A stretch of DNA of 64,000 nt from Limnochorda pilosa (GTDB taxonomy: Bacteria; Bacillota; Limnochordia; Limnochordales; Limnochordaceae). The translations under genes were made by a program, and so were the position numbers. This document shows, one piece after another, positions 52,970 through 60,183 of the stretch (positions are counted from its first letter, which is position 1; every line of letters starts with the position of its first letter). The DNA lies in assembly GCF_001544015.1 (NCBI RefSeq), contig NZ_AP014924.1:2356001-2420000 (forward strand). Reading direction: 5' to 3'. The notes under the pieces were generated by a model. It searched no databases. It was not told the DNA's origin and was given only the letters and a program-made list of their open reading frames with translations.

Positions 52970-53110
52970 GGGGTCGATAAGGCGAAGGCCTGGCTTGTGC
53001 TTAGAGAGCAGGCCGTCCTCGGTCGAACGGCCCTTCACAGGTCGAGCGAAGGCTCCACCGGTCCCTGAGGCCGATGCGCATGTACGGAGTTCGCGGCCTC
53101 GTGTAAGCGG
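52970..53110 (+). other. Structured intergenic sequence, possibly an RNA relic
   Basis: Two strong stems are visible: GGCCTG (52987-52992) with CAGGCC (53009-53014), and GAGGCCG (53067-53073) with CGGCCTC (53094-53100). The second loop contains GATGCGCATGTACGGAG, loosely like the segment near the end of some group II introns, but no reverse transcriptase or domain V can be identified. I can only say that the region is structured and non-coding. Confidence 0.35.
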
Positions 53111-53119
53111 TTCGTGCAC

Positions 53120-53509
53120 TCAGACAACCTGGTGGTCGCGTATCCACTCGGCAAAGGCTTTCCAGTCAGCATGACCTTGAGACAAAGCCACGCCGATCGC
53201 GACCATCTCGTCATCGTCTACGTCTATCTCAACGCCGTCGATATCGCACAGCACCAGAGCCGCCGCGATCCCTGTACGCTTCTTCCCGTCCACGAAGGGA
53301 TGGTTCTGGATGATTCCGGCTCCCGGGACCGCTGCTTTGTCGATCGGGTCCGTGTAGGCGTCATGCCCTCCAAACGAAGCAAACGGCCGGGCCAGAGCGG
53401 ATGAGAGCAGCCCGATGTCCAGGACGCCCGCAGATCCCCCGGTGGCTCGGATCATCTGATCGTGCAGGCGCAGAAGGAAGTCAGGGAGATCGGCGTCACC
53501 GCTGGGCAA
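53120..53509 (-). CDS. Doc/Fic-family death-on-curing toxin
   Basis: The 129-residue protein has the Doc layout: PDFLLRLHDQMIRATGGSAG, LLSSALARPFASFGGHDAY, and the Fic core IIQNHPFVDGKKRTGIAAAL, where the His, Asp, Lys and Arg of H-x-F-x-D-G-(N/K)-K-R are present (Lys replaces the usual Asn). Doc kinases phosphorylate EF-Tu and stop translation. The gene overlaps its putative antitoxin by 14 bp, the normal arrangement. The pair sits between the phosphatase and PHP genes, which would otherwise be neighbours. Confidence 0.88.
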   Translation of the reverse strand: MPSGDADLPDFLLRLHDQMIRATGGSAGVLDIGLLSSALARPFASFGGHDAYTDPIDKAAVPGAGIIQNHPFVDGKKRTGIAAALVLCDIDGVEIDVDDDEMVAIGVALSQGHADWKAFAEWIRDHQVV

Positions 53510-53729
53510 GCTCCTCGAAAGCCTTGCGGTGCTTCTCTAGAATGCGTTCGAAGCTTTCCTGAAGCTCCTTCTCGTCCACGATTCCTTCGTCCACCGCAAG
53601 CTCGCGCAGGATGCGTCGTCTTTTGTCCTTGGGAAGGCTTCGAACTTCCTTGAGCCGTTCATCGAATCCAAGAGCCCCAGGGAACACCTCTCTTTCCCGC
53701 CAGTGCAACGTGTTCGACGGCCCCGGCAT
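53496..53729 (-). CDS. Putative antitoxin of the Doc module
   Basis: The frame from ATG 53729 gives 77 residues (longer if started at 53765), mostly charged helices: GFDERLKEVRSLPKDKRRRI, LRELAVDEGIVDEKELQESF, ERILEKHRKAFEELAQR. It is not a Phd or AbrB type that I recognise. The overlap with the Doc gene, the size and the acidic-basic helical composition support an antitoxin role. The C terminus would be the toxin-binding part. Confidence 0.65.
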   Translation of the reverse strand: MPGPSNTLHWREREVFPGALGFDERLKEVRSLPKDKRRRILRELAVDEGIVDEKELQESFERILEKHRKAFEELAQR

Positions 53730-55255
53730 ACGGCTACCACCGAGCCCGACGCTGTCCGGCCCCATGATACGCGTTCCTTACCCCGTACACCATGCATACC
53801 GCATGTGCTGCTGCCGTGCCTCCTCCGCCTTCGGCTCACCGCCCGGCGCGGCCGCACAACCCGCCCGTGCACCGAAGACGGCCGTGGGACGCCGAGACTC
53901 TCGAGGATGGTGGGTGCCACGTCCATCAGTTGCAGGCCCTCGAGGGGTTCGCCCTTCCGGGCCGGACCCGCCAGATCCTTCCTATCCGCCATGATGAAGA
54001 TGCCGTGCCAGTCGTAGTTGGCACCCTCGATGCCGTCCTCGCCACCCCGGAGGTGGATCTGCCCGCCCCCCACGGCGCCGGACGAGCGCCAGCGCAGGTC
54101 GCCGAAGTCGACCTCCATGTCCGGCGGAAGGTTTCGGACCTCCCGGTACACCTCCTGCGGGATGACCACCCGGGTGCCGATGGGTCTGCCCTCCTCGTCG
54201 CCCAGGGCCTCCAGCTCTTCCCTGAGCTGCCGGCGGAAGCCCTCGTACTCCGACGGATCGACGGTCCCCTGGGGCTCCCGGCCCTTCAGGTTGACGAAGA
54301 GCCGCCCGTAGTACCCGCCCGCGCCCCAGGCCCGGGTGCGGGACCAGTCCACCTCCAGCTCCCCGAAGGGTGTGGGGCGGTCCGGGTAGCGCTTGAGGAC
54401 CAGGTAACCCTGCCGGATCAGCCACTCGTTGAGGGCGACCCGCCCGTCCATCCGCTTGGCGCCGTGGTCGGAGACGATCATCACCCGGGTGCCGGCATCG
54501 ACCACCTCCAGCAGCTCGCCGATGAGCCCGTCCACCAGGATGTAGTACTGGCGGACGGCGTCCTGGAAGGGGTTCTCGCCCGGGTAGAGGACGTGCTGGG
54601 GGTCCATGAACTGCCAGAAGCCGTGGTGCATCCGGTCCGTACCGATCTCCACCATCATGAAGAAGTCCCACGGGCGGATGCGGAGGAGGTGCCTGGCCAC
54701 CCGGAAGCGCCGCACCGTCATCTCCCGGATCCGCTCCAGCAAGCGACCCTTCTCCTCCGTGCGGTAGTCCGCCACGTCGAAGAGGTACTCCCCCACCAGC
54801 TCCTCCACCTCGTGCCGCAGCTCGTGGGGGTAGGTATACTCGCTCCCGGTGCCCGGGGTGAGGAACCAGCTGATCAGGTCGCCCCGCACCGGCTTCACCG
54901 GGTACGAAGGGGGGACCCCAATGACCACCGACTCCTTCCCCGCCTCGCCCAGGTAGTCCCAGACCGTCTTCTCCCCCACGTCAGCCGAGGTGACGATCTT
55001 CAGGTCGTCGTACCCCGTGTCCGAGCGGTTCCGGAACCCGTAGATCCCCAGCTCCCCCGGATCCCGCCCCGTCACCATCGATATCCACGCCGGCACGGTG
55101 ATGGGCGGGGTGCAGCTGAGCAGCGGACCGTACACCCCGGCCTCGACCAGCCGCTTGATGTTGGGGAGGTCGTCCAGCCAGCGGTCGAAGACGAGGTGGG
55201 GGTCCGCGCAGTCGAGGCCGAGGAGGAGGAGCTTGTTGCACGCTCGGACCAGCAT
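53537..55255 (-). CDS. Alkaline-phosphatase-superfamily phosphodiesterase, C terminus frameshifted
   Basis: Residues 1-469 form a type I phosphodiesterase/nucleotide pyrophosphatase-like enzyme: KLLLLGLDCADPHLVFDRWL (metal aspartate), CTPPITVPAWISMVTGRDPG (Thr nucleophile region), VSDHGAKRMDGRVALNEWL (metal His) and DVAPTILESLGVP. After VHGRVVRP near 53850 the frame slips: the expected GGEPKAEEAR lies in the next frame and ends soon after, while the annotated frame continues 103 residues of arginine-rich nonsense across the antitoxin gene. Such genes often accompany sulfate activation genes. The catalytic core is intact, so partial function is possible. A 5' piece is duplicated near 62838. 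Confidence 0.82.
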   Translation of the reverse strand: MLVRACNKLLLLGLDCADPHLVFDRWLDDLPNIKRLVEAGVYGPLLSCTPPITVPAWISMVTGRDPGELGIYGFRNRSDTGYDDLKIVTSADVGEKTVWDYLGEAGKESVVIGVPPSYPVKPVRGDLISWFLTPGTGSEYTYPHELRHEVEELVGEYLFDVADYRTEEKGRLLERIREMTVRRFRVARHLLRIRPWDFFMMVEIGTDRMHHGFWQFMDPQHVLYPGENPFQDAVRQYYILVDGLIGELLEVVDAGTRVMIVSDHGAKRMDGRVALNEWLIRQGYLVLKRYPDRPTPFGELEVDWSRTRAWGAGGYYGRLFVNLKGREPQGTVDPSEYEGFRRQLREELEALGDEEGRPIGTRVVIPQEVYREVRNLPPDMEVDFGDLRWRSSGAVGGGQIHLRGGEDGIEGANYDWHGIFIMADRKDLAGPARKGEPLEGLQLMDVAPTILESLGVPRPSSVHGRVVRPRRAVSRRRRRHGSSTCGMHGVRGKERVSWGRTASGSVVAVCRGRRTRCTGGKERCSLGLLDSMNGSRKFEAFPRTKDDASCASLRWTKESWTRRSFRKASNAF

Positions 55256-55346
55256 ATTCCCATCCTTGGCCGCACTCCTAGGTCACTCACAGATCACCTG
55301 GCGTTCTTGGCTAGATACGGCTAGCGCGCTGTCTTCATGTGACCCC

Positions 55347-56972
55347 CTACCCCGAGAGGTACTCATGCACCGCGGCTATTGCAGCATTACGCATTCGACG
55401 GGAGCGCTTTTCGCCCACGAACTTGACCGCTTGAAGATCCGCTTCAGTCGAACGGAGCACGTCCCCGATCGTGTAGCGGCCGATCTTCCGCAGCGCGTCT
55501 TTCTGCCACTCAGTGATATCCAACACATCTATCGATCGCTCAAGCTGTTCTCGGAGCACATCCGATAGCCGTGCCTCGTCCAAGTCCGGTACGGCCTTGA
55601 TCACAGGATCATATGCCGGGTGGCTTGCTCCGTACTCGCTCATTCGCTTAGGCGTCAGATTTCGTGCGATTGCCAGGCCTGTTGTCACGGGTCTACCTTC
55701 CAAGGCCATCAAGCATCCAAGGTTCACAGCATACCGGGTACCAACGTCTGACCTTGTGGCCCTCATCCCTTCCGAGTCCTTCCTGACAATTCCTGTGTAA
55801 GCGAGTAAGCGCAGAGCCTCCTTGACCTGTTGGGGTGCGTCTCGATGGATCCAGAAGTAGCACGTCGTCTTCTTGTCGTCCTTCATGTACTCGTCGTTCT
55901 TTCGCTTTAGCTCTGGGAGTACCACGTTTTCAATGAATTGCCTTCCCCAATCGATTAGCCCCGCGTACCCTGGTGCCCGTTCCGCAAGAATCGAGTGCTC
56001 TCCCCAGATGTCATTCCGGTAGTACTCTCGTATCGTACTCTCCACGTAATTCACGCGCAACCTACCTACAGAGGCCCTTGCTAGCGACTTGAGCAGAATA
56101 CGCGGGTTACCGCTGGACGCGTACGCAAGAACTTCGAAGTTCTCGCCATGCCTCAGCAGTTCCTCAGTCGCCTTGGTGTCGCTCAACTGCTTCAGTACAA
56201 TCTCCTTCATCCGTTCAACGTAACCTCGAGAGAGGACGTCACGATCCAATGTCAAGACTGTAGCATCATGTTCAGGCTGAAAGGTCGGGCCATACGACGT
56301 GACTCCCGGGTACACTGCTGCATGGCACGTGATGTGCGGGCTTCTCAAGTCTCGAAACAGTGTGAAAAACTGCCTCTGTTGAGCCGCGAGCAGGATGTGT
56401 GCCGCCTCGTCAATGAAGAACACCACGCGCCTTATTCCGAGTTCGTCGCACAAATCCTCGACTGCATCCTTGAAATCCGCGACACTCGGCAAGCCTGCGA
56501 CGTCGACATCTCTCCCTGCGGATTGCCAAGACGACTCAAAGGCATCAACGATCGTCTCTACTCTTGTTTTGCGATTTGGGAAATCAGGCGGCAACTGACC
56601 AGCCAGGACATCCGCGCTTGCTGGCATGACCATGAGTAGCCCACGTTTATTGAGGGCTCGGAGCAGTCTACTGGCGAGCAGGCCAAGCATCCAGTGCTCG
56701 AATTGGTTGGGGTCGGACGTTTGAATCAGCGTGGTCTTGTTGAACGTCACGTAAACAGGAAACACGCGCTCCACCGGAAGCGCAGCCTCAAGCTCTGCCT
56801 GCGCAACCCTAAAGAGAAAGGATTTCCCCACTCCCCTGCTGCCTACGAGTACAACCGGCGTACGACGCTTGAGAGCGTCAACAATGTCTCGGTCCTGCGG
56901 GGTCTCTACAAAGTAGTCTAGGATTTCGCTTCCCGCGATGTCCTCTGTGCGATAAAAGAGCTCCATACTCAC
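55347..56972 (-). CDS. ORC/STAND-like P-loop ATPase with C-terminal helix-hairpin-helix
   Basis: The 541-residue protein has Walker A GSRGVGKS at 44-51, Walker B VVFFIDEAAH at 183-192 (with a conserved acidic-Ala-Ala-His extension) and a sensor-like SSGNPRILLKSLARA at 287-301, as in ORC/Cdc6-type ATPases. A winged-helix-like middle follows, and residues 485-541 (EWQKDALRKIGRYTIGDVLR, VKFVGEKRSRRMRNAAIAAV) form a helix-hairpin-helix like that of the RNA polymerase alpha tail, a likely DNA-binding module. Its ATG overlaps the stop of the HEPN-like gene by four bases. I recognise no named system. Lower GC than the flanks suggests acquisition. Confidence 0.82.
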   Translation of the reverse strand: MSMELFYRTEDIAGSEILDYFVETPQDRDIVDALKRRTPVVLVGSRGVGKSFLFRVAQAELEAALPVERVFPVYVTFNKTTLIQTSDPNQFEHWMLGLLASRLLRALNKRGLLMVMPASADVLAGQLPPDFPNRKTRVETIVDAFESSWQSAGRDVDVAGLPSVADFKDAVEDLCDELGIRRVVFFIDEAAHILLAAQQRQFFTLFRDLRSPHITCHAAVYPGVTSYGPTFQPEHDATVLTLDRDVLSRGYVERMKEIVLKQLSDTKATEELLRHGENFEVLAYASSGNPRILLKSLARASVGRLRVNYVESTIREYYRNDIWGEHSILAERAPGYAGLIDWGRQFIENVVLPELKRKNDEYMKDDKKTTCYFWIHRDAPQQVKEALRLLAYTGIVRKDSEGMRATRSDVGTRYAVNLGCLMALEGRPVTTGLAIARNLTPKRMSEYGASHPAYDPVIKAVPDLDEARLSDVLREQLERSIDVLDITEWQKDALRKIGRYTIGDVLRSTEADLQAVKFVGEKRSRRMRNAAIAAVHEYLSG

Positions 56973-57721
56973 AAGACCTCCACCGACCCGCCGAGTGCAG
57001 AGCGGATGCCAGGAAGATTGCCGAGCTCCTCCTGCACGTGTGCCTCAACCTGCCTGACAGACTCCACCGGCAGGTTTCGGAGCCATCTGAGACTTAGCGC
57101 AAACAGAAGCACAATGCGCGTAGCGTCCGCTTTGTCGTTCCAGGAGACATAGTGCTCCCCGCTAAACGTAAGGTTCCGCGGCAGTTTCCGACGCACATTA
57201 GCATTCCCGTGAATGTACTCAGAGCATTCCCTGTATACTCTGACAGCCAAGCCGCGATAATCGGCGACGTGGTCGAGTAATTCTCCGTTGAAGGCTCGGG
57301 CAAACGTGTGTGAGAAAATACCAGTCTCTGGGTCCATGAACGCGGACCAGTTCACATCCAACTCGCCGGCTGAGAAAAGGTGCAACTCGACTATGTGAGC
57401 TGAGTAGTACACGGACGCGAGGCCCAACTCAAGAAAGAGCCTTAGCTCTGCAAACGCACTGGTGTATTGTCCTTGTAGCAGGGCAAGTAGAGCTGTCTGG
57501 TATTCCCTGAGAGCATCCGATAGTAGTTCCGCTTCTCGTGAGGGTCCGATCGCTTGAATCCAGCGCTCGAAATCGCCGATTGCGCTGTGAGCACGATACA
57601 GACGCCCGTAAGCGTCGAATTGCAACGACTCACTTAGTATCTGGCCGCAGGTGGCGTTCGCTGTTCGATAGTACGAGGCCAATGCTACCTGTGTGTTCTC
57701 TTCAGCCATAATGCTCATCAC
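56969..57721 (-). CDS. HEPN-like helical protein, candidate RNase effector
   Basis: The 250-residue protein is nearly all helix (ALREYQTALLALLQGQYTSA, FAELRLFLELGLASVYYSAH). Residues 164-171, RECSEYIH, fit the HEPN ribonuclease motif R-x4-6-H, followed by GN. The 'SEYIHGN' context recurs in uncharacterised HEPN-type proteins. ATG 57718 with GAGGGA upstream is the likely start (the frame begins at GTG 57721). It is translationally coupled to the ATPase downstream. An ATPase sensor plus HEPN RNase is a common design for phage defence, but no experiment or named family supports that here. A non-catalytic helical partner is the alternative. Confidence 0.65.
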   Translation of the reverse strand: MMSIMAEENTQVALASYYRTANATCGQILSESLQFDAYGRLYRAHSAIGDFERWIQAIGPSREAELLSDALREYQTALLALLQGQYTSAFAELRLFLELGLASVYYSAHIVELHLFSAGELDVNWSAFMDPETGIFSHTFARAFNGELLDHVADYRGLAVRVYRECSEYIHGNANVRRKLPRNLTFSGEHYVSWNDKADATRIVLLFALSLRWLRNLPVESVRQVEAHVQEELGNLPGIRSALGGSVEVL

Positions 57722-57950
57722 CGTTTGAGTCCCTCAAGAGAGGGCATGGTGATTGCGGATAAACTGGCCTTATCGGCCCAGCAATCTCGGTCGTCAGGTG
57801 ACGCTGTCGTTCAGTTGGATGCGCGTCCTGGGCAGCTGATCTCGGGCTGCCGCGATCCGTAAGGGAGTCGTGCCACGCGTGCGGTGGCGGTGTAGTACTG
57901 ATGACGCAGCATTACGTACGTGGCACCCCTACACGCACCAACTCACCAGG
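57722..57950. other. Intergenic region upstream of the ATPase/HEPN pair
   Basis: No gene is seen. The 3' end of the original DUF5615 gene (QPGELVRVGVPRT and stop at 57911-57950, minus strand) lies at its right side, separated from the rest by the IS1380 element. Confidence 0.6.
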
Positions 57951-57955
57951 TTGAA
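57951..57955. repeat. Target-site duplication TTGAA, left copy
   Basis: TTGAA here and at 59654-59658 flanks the IS1380 element. Removing one copy and the element rejoins the DUF5615 reading frame. Confidence 0.85.
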
Positions 57956-59653
57956 CCCGGATTTTGCAGGAGGCTCTGGTAGGAAGGAGGCGGGAAGGTG
58001 CCCCGCGAAGTTGTTTCGATGACCAAATCCAAACAACGAAAGGGGCACCTTCCAGGTGAACGCTTCGACGCCTTCCCCCTTGCTTTCCTTCCCCGCACCG
58101 CAGATCGAGGAGCGCTTCGACAAGCACGGTCTCACGGCCTTCGGTGGAGCGAACCTGCTGGTGGACCTCTTCGACCGTGTCGGGCTCCCTCAAAGCCTGG
58201 AGCGGCACCTCACACCGAAGTCTCTGTGGTCGACCTACTCCCGGACCACCGAGGTGGAGTACCTGGTCCTGAAGGCCGCCCTGGGGATGGGCCGCATCTT
58301 CGAGACCGCCGAGCTGAAGAACGATCCGCTCCTGGCGGCCAAGCTCCGGCTGAAGAAGCTGCCCCACCCCGCCACCAGTTACCGGGCGCTGGATCGCTTT
58401 GGAAGCCGCCGGGACGTGGCGCAGCTGGGGGGCGTCCACCGGGAAACGCTCCACCCTCTCCTCCGGGGGTTCGGCGGGGCCATCATGGACATCGACAACA
58501 CCGTGGAAACGGTCCACGGTCACCAGCAGGGCGCGTTCGTCGGCTACAACCCGCGCTACCATGGCCGGCCAAGCTACCAGCCCTTCGTCGCCTTCGAGGG
58601 GCAGAGCCGGGCGCTGTTGTACGCTGCCCTGCGCTCGGGGAAGACCCCGAACGCCCGGGAGGTCATCCGCTTCTGCCGTCGAGCCAAGAAGCAGCTCCCA
58701 GAGGGCTGTCCGGTTCGCTTCGTCCGGGGAGACGCCCACTTCGGCACGGAAGCGCTGCTGGAGGAGTTGGAGGCCGAGGAGGGCCGAACGGGGCTCAAGG
58801 TGGGCTACGCCCTCAAGCTGAAGCTGAACCCGCACCTCCAGAGCCAGGTCTTCCAGCCTCTCCCATGGCGGCGGCTCGCGAGCGGCGACGATACGATCAT
58901 CGAGGTCGCGTCCCTCGCCTACCAGGCTCGCAAGTGGAAGCGGAGCCGACGGGTCGTCTTCATCCGTCAGAGGGCCTCCTTCGAGCCCGCCCAGCTTCCG
59001 CTCTTCCAAGCCTGCGCCTGGGAGTACCAGGCGATCGTGACCAGCGAGGACTGGGACGAGGAGGACGTCTGGCACTTCTACAACCAGCGCTGCACCGCCG
59101 AGAACGGGATCAAGGAGCTGAAGGACGGGCTCGGCATCGACTCCATCGGCAAGGCCACCTTCTGGCCCAATGCGGCGGACCTGCTGATCAAAGGGATCGC
59201 CTACAACCTGCTGCTCCGACTCAAGGCACTGGCCCCGCCGTCCTATCGCCACTACACCGCGACTCGCCTGCAACGGACCCTGCTGCGGGTGCCGGCCTTG
59301 CTGGTGCGCCACGCCCGGCGGCTCATCCTCCGCCTGCCAGCGCTCTGGGTACACCGGCCAGCCTGGGAAGCCGTTCGGCTTGCACTGAGCACGTAGCGCA
59401 CTCCGAACGCCGTCGGCAAGGACCGGCAGCCACCAATGGGAGCCGGTGGCTTGGGCAGCCGCGTCCTTCCGGCGCCCTCCGCCCCGTTCCTCACGCCGTT
59501 TCACCCATCTCCCTGCGCCGTCCACCACCTTCCTCACGGCGACTCGCGGCTCACATTTCCAACCTGCAGCGCAAATTGCCGTCAACAGCATTGTATTCCT
59601 TACGCTCCCGTGTTCGATCCGCGTCCATCGAAGGGACCCGTGCAAAATCCGGG
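57956..59653 (+). mobile_element. Complete IS1380-family insertion sequence
   Basis: The 1698-bp element has inverted ends CCCGGATTTTGCA (57956-57968) and TGCAAAATCCGGG (59641-59653) and a TTGAA duplication on both sides. It contains one intact transposase gene on the plus strand. It was inserted near the 3' end of a DUF5615 toxin gene on the minus strand. A degenerate relative lies at 37350. Confidence 0.93.
58056..59396 (+). CDS. IS1380-family transposase
   Basis: GTG 58056, with AAAGGGG upstream, gives 446 residues, the normal family length. The DDE_Tnp_1-type core has IMDIDNTVETVHGHQQGAFV (first Asp), GYNPRYHGRPSYQPFVAFEG (an IS1380 fingerprint), VRFVRGDAHFGTEALLEELE (second Asp) and YNQRCTAENGIKELKDGLGI (Glu). 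Nothing is missing, so the element should be able to move. Confidence 0.95.
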   Translation: MNASTPSPLLSFPAPQIEERFDKHGLTAFGGANLLVDLFDRVGLPQSLERHLTPKSLWSTYSRTTEVEYLVLKAALGMGRIFETAELKNDPLLAAKLRLKKLPHPATSYRALDRFGSRRDVAQLGGVHRETLHPLLRGFGGAIMDIDNTVETVHGHQQGAFVGYNPRYHGRPSYQPFVAFEGQSRALLYAALRSGKTPNAREVIRFCRRAKKQLPEGCPVRFVRGDAHFGTEALLEELEAEEGRTGLKVGYALKLKLNPHLQSQVFQPLPWRRLASGDDTIIEVASLAYQARKWKRSRRVVFIRQRASFEPAQLPLFQACAWEYQAIVTSEDWDEEDVWHFYNQRCTAENGIKELKDGLGIDSIGKATFWPNAADLLIKGIAYNLLLRLKALAPPSYRHYTATRLQRTLLRVPALLVRHARRLILRLPALWVHRPAWEAVRLALST

Positions 59654-59944
59654 TTGAAGCTTCTCGAGCACACGCAGTACCTCGGGAAGCAACGGGCGAA
59701 GGGTCTCAAGGCGATTGTTCGGTGCAGCCGGAACGACGACGCTGATTCTCGCCGACCGCAGGTTCTGTTGGTACTGGACATTCTGATCGGCCGTAATGAA
59801 CACGTCGAAGCCAGCCTCAGCCAGGCGAAGAAGCGCGCCATTCTTGGTCCCCGCCCAACCCAATTCCGGTACGGTTGCAGCCTCATGTCCAGCAAAGCCG
59901 TTCTTGAGCTTGCGCGGCAGACACTCGTCAAGAAGCACCTTCAT
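59600..59944 (-). pseudogene. DUF5615 PIN-like toxin, 3' end displaced by IS1380
   Basis: MKVLLDECLPRKLKNGFAGH, EAATVPELGWAGTKNGALLR and GFDVFITADQNVQYQQNL are the DUF5615 family, with PIN-type aspartates in LLDE and TADQN. The frame is intact until LEKLQPG, where the IS1380 end begins, and the tail CTGPFDGRGSNTGA is IS sequence. The native ending ELVRVGVPRT lies across the element at 57911-57950. Most of the domain remains, so residual activity is possible, but about ten native residues are lost. It overlaps the antitoxin gene by ATGA. Confidence 0.88.
59654..59658. repeat. Target-site duplication TTGAA, right copy
   Basis: Pairs with 57951-57955. Confidence 0.85.
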
Positions 59945-60183
59945 GGCTGTTGAGCAAGAACAGCATGCTTCATCTCTTCCAGAGCGGCGATCGCGTGCGT
60001 GCGATCGACACTGGGAAAGTCATCCAGGAATTCGTCGAGCGTCTGCCCCCCTACCAAGTAATCGAACAACGTCTCTACGGGCACACGGGTACCGACGAAG
60101 ACAGGTGTTCCGCCCAGGATATCTCGGTCACGTACGATGACCTTTTGGGTAGCCACAGGGTCCGCCTCCTGAATCTCCACCAT
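59941..60183 (-). CDS. DUF433-family antitoxin
   Basis: ATG 60183 gives 80 residues with the DUF433 pattern: KVIVRDRDILGGTPVFVGTR, VPVETLFDYLVGGQTLDEFL, DDFPSVDRTHAIAALEEMK. It is intact and coupled by ATGA overlap to the DUF5615 gene. It is more divergent from the copy at 48059 than a recent duplication would be, so the two modules were probably acquired separately. Confidence 0.9.
   Translation of the reverse strand: MVEIQEADPVATQKVIVRDRDILGGTPVFVGTRVPVETLFDYLVGGQTLDEFLDDFPSVDRTHAIAALEEMKHAVLAQQP

Noticed and set aside
53060-53105. Group II intron end
   Set aside because: Only a loose similarity around GATGCGCATGTACGG exists. No reverse transcriptase, domain V or defined boundaries could be found, so it is reported only as structured sequence.
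57912-59645. 577-residue minus-strand frame
   Set aside because: Antisense to the intact IS1380 transposase. Only its last residues are meaningful, as the displaced DUF5615 C terminus.
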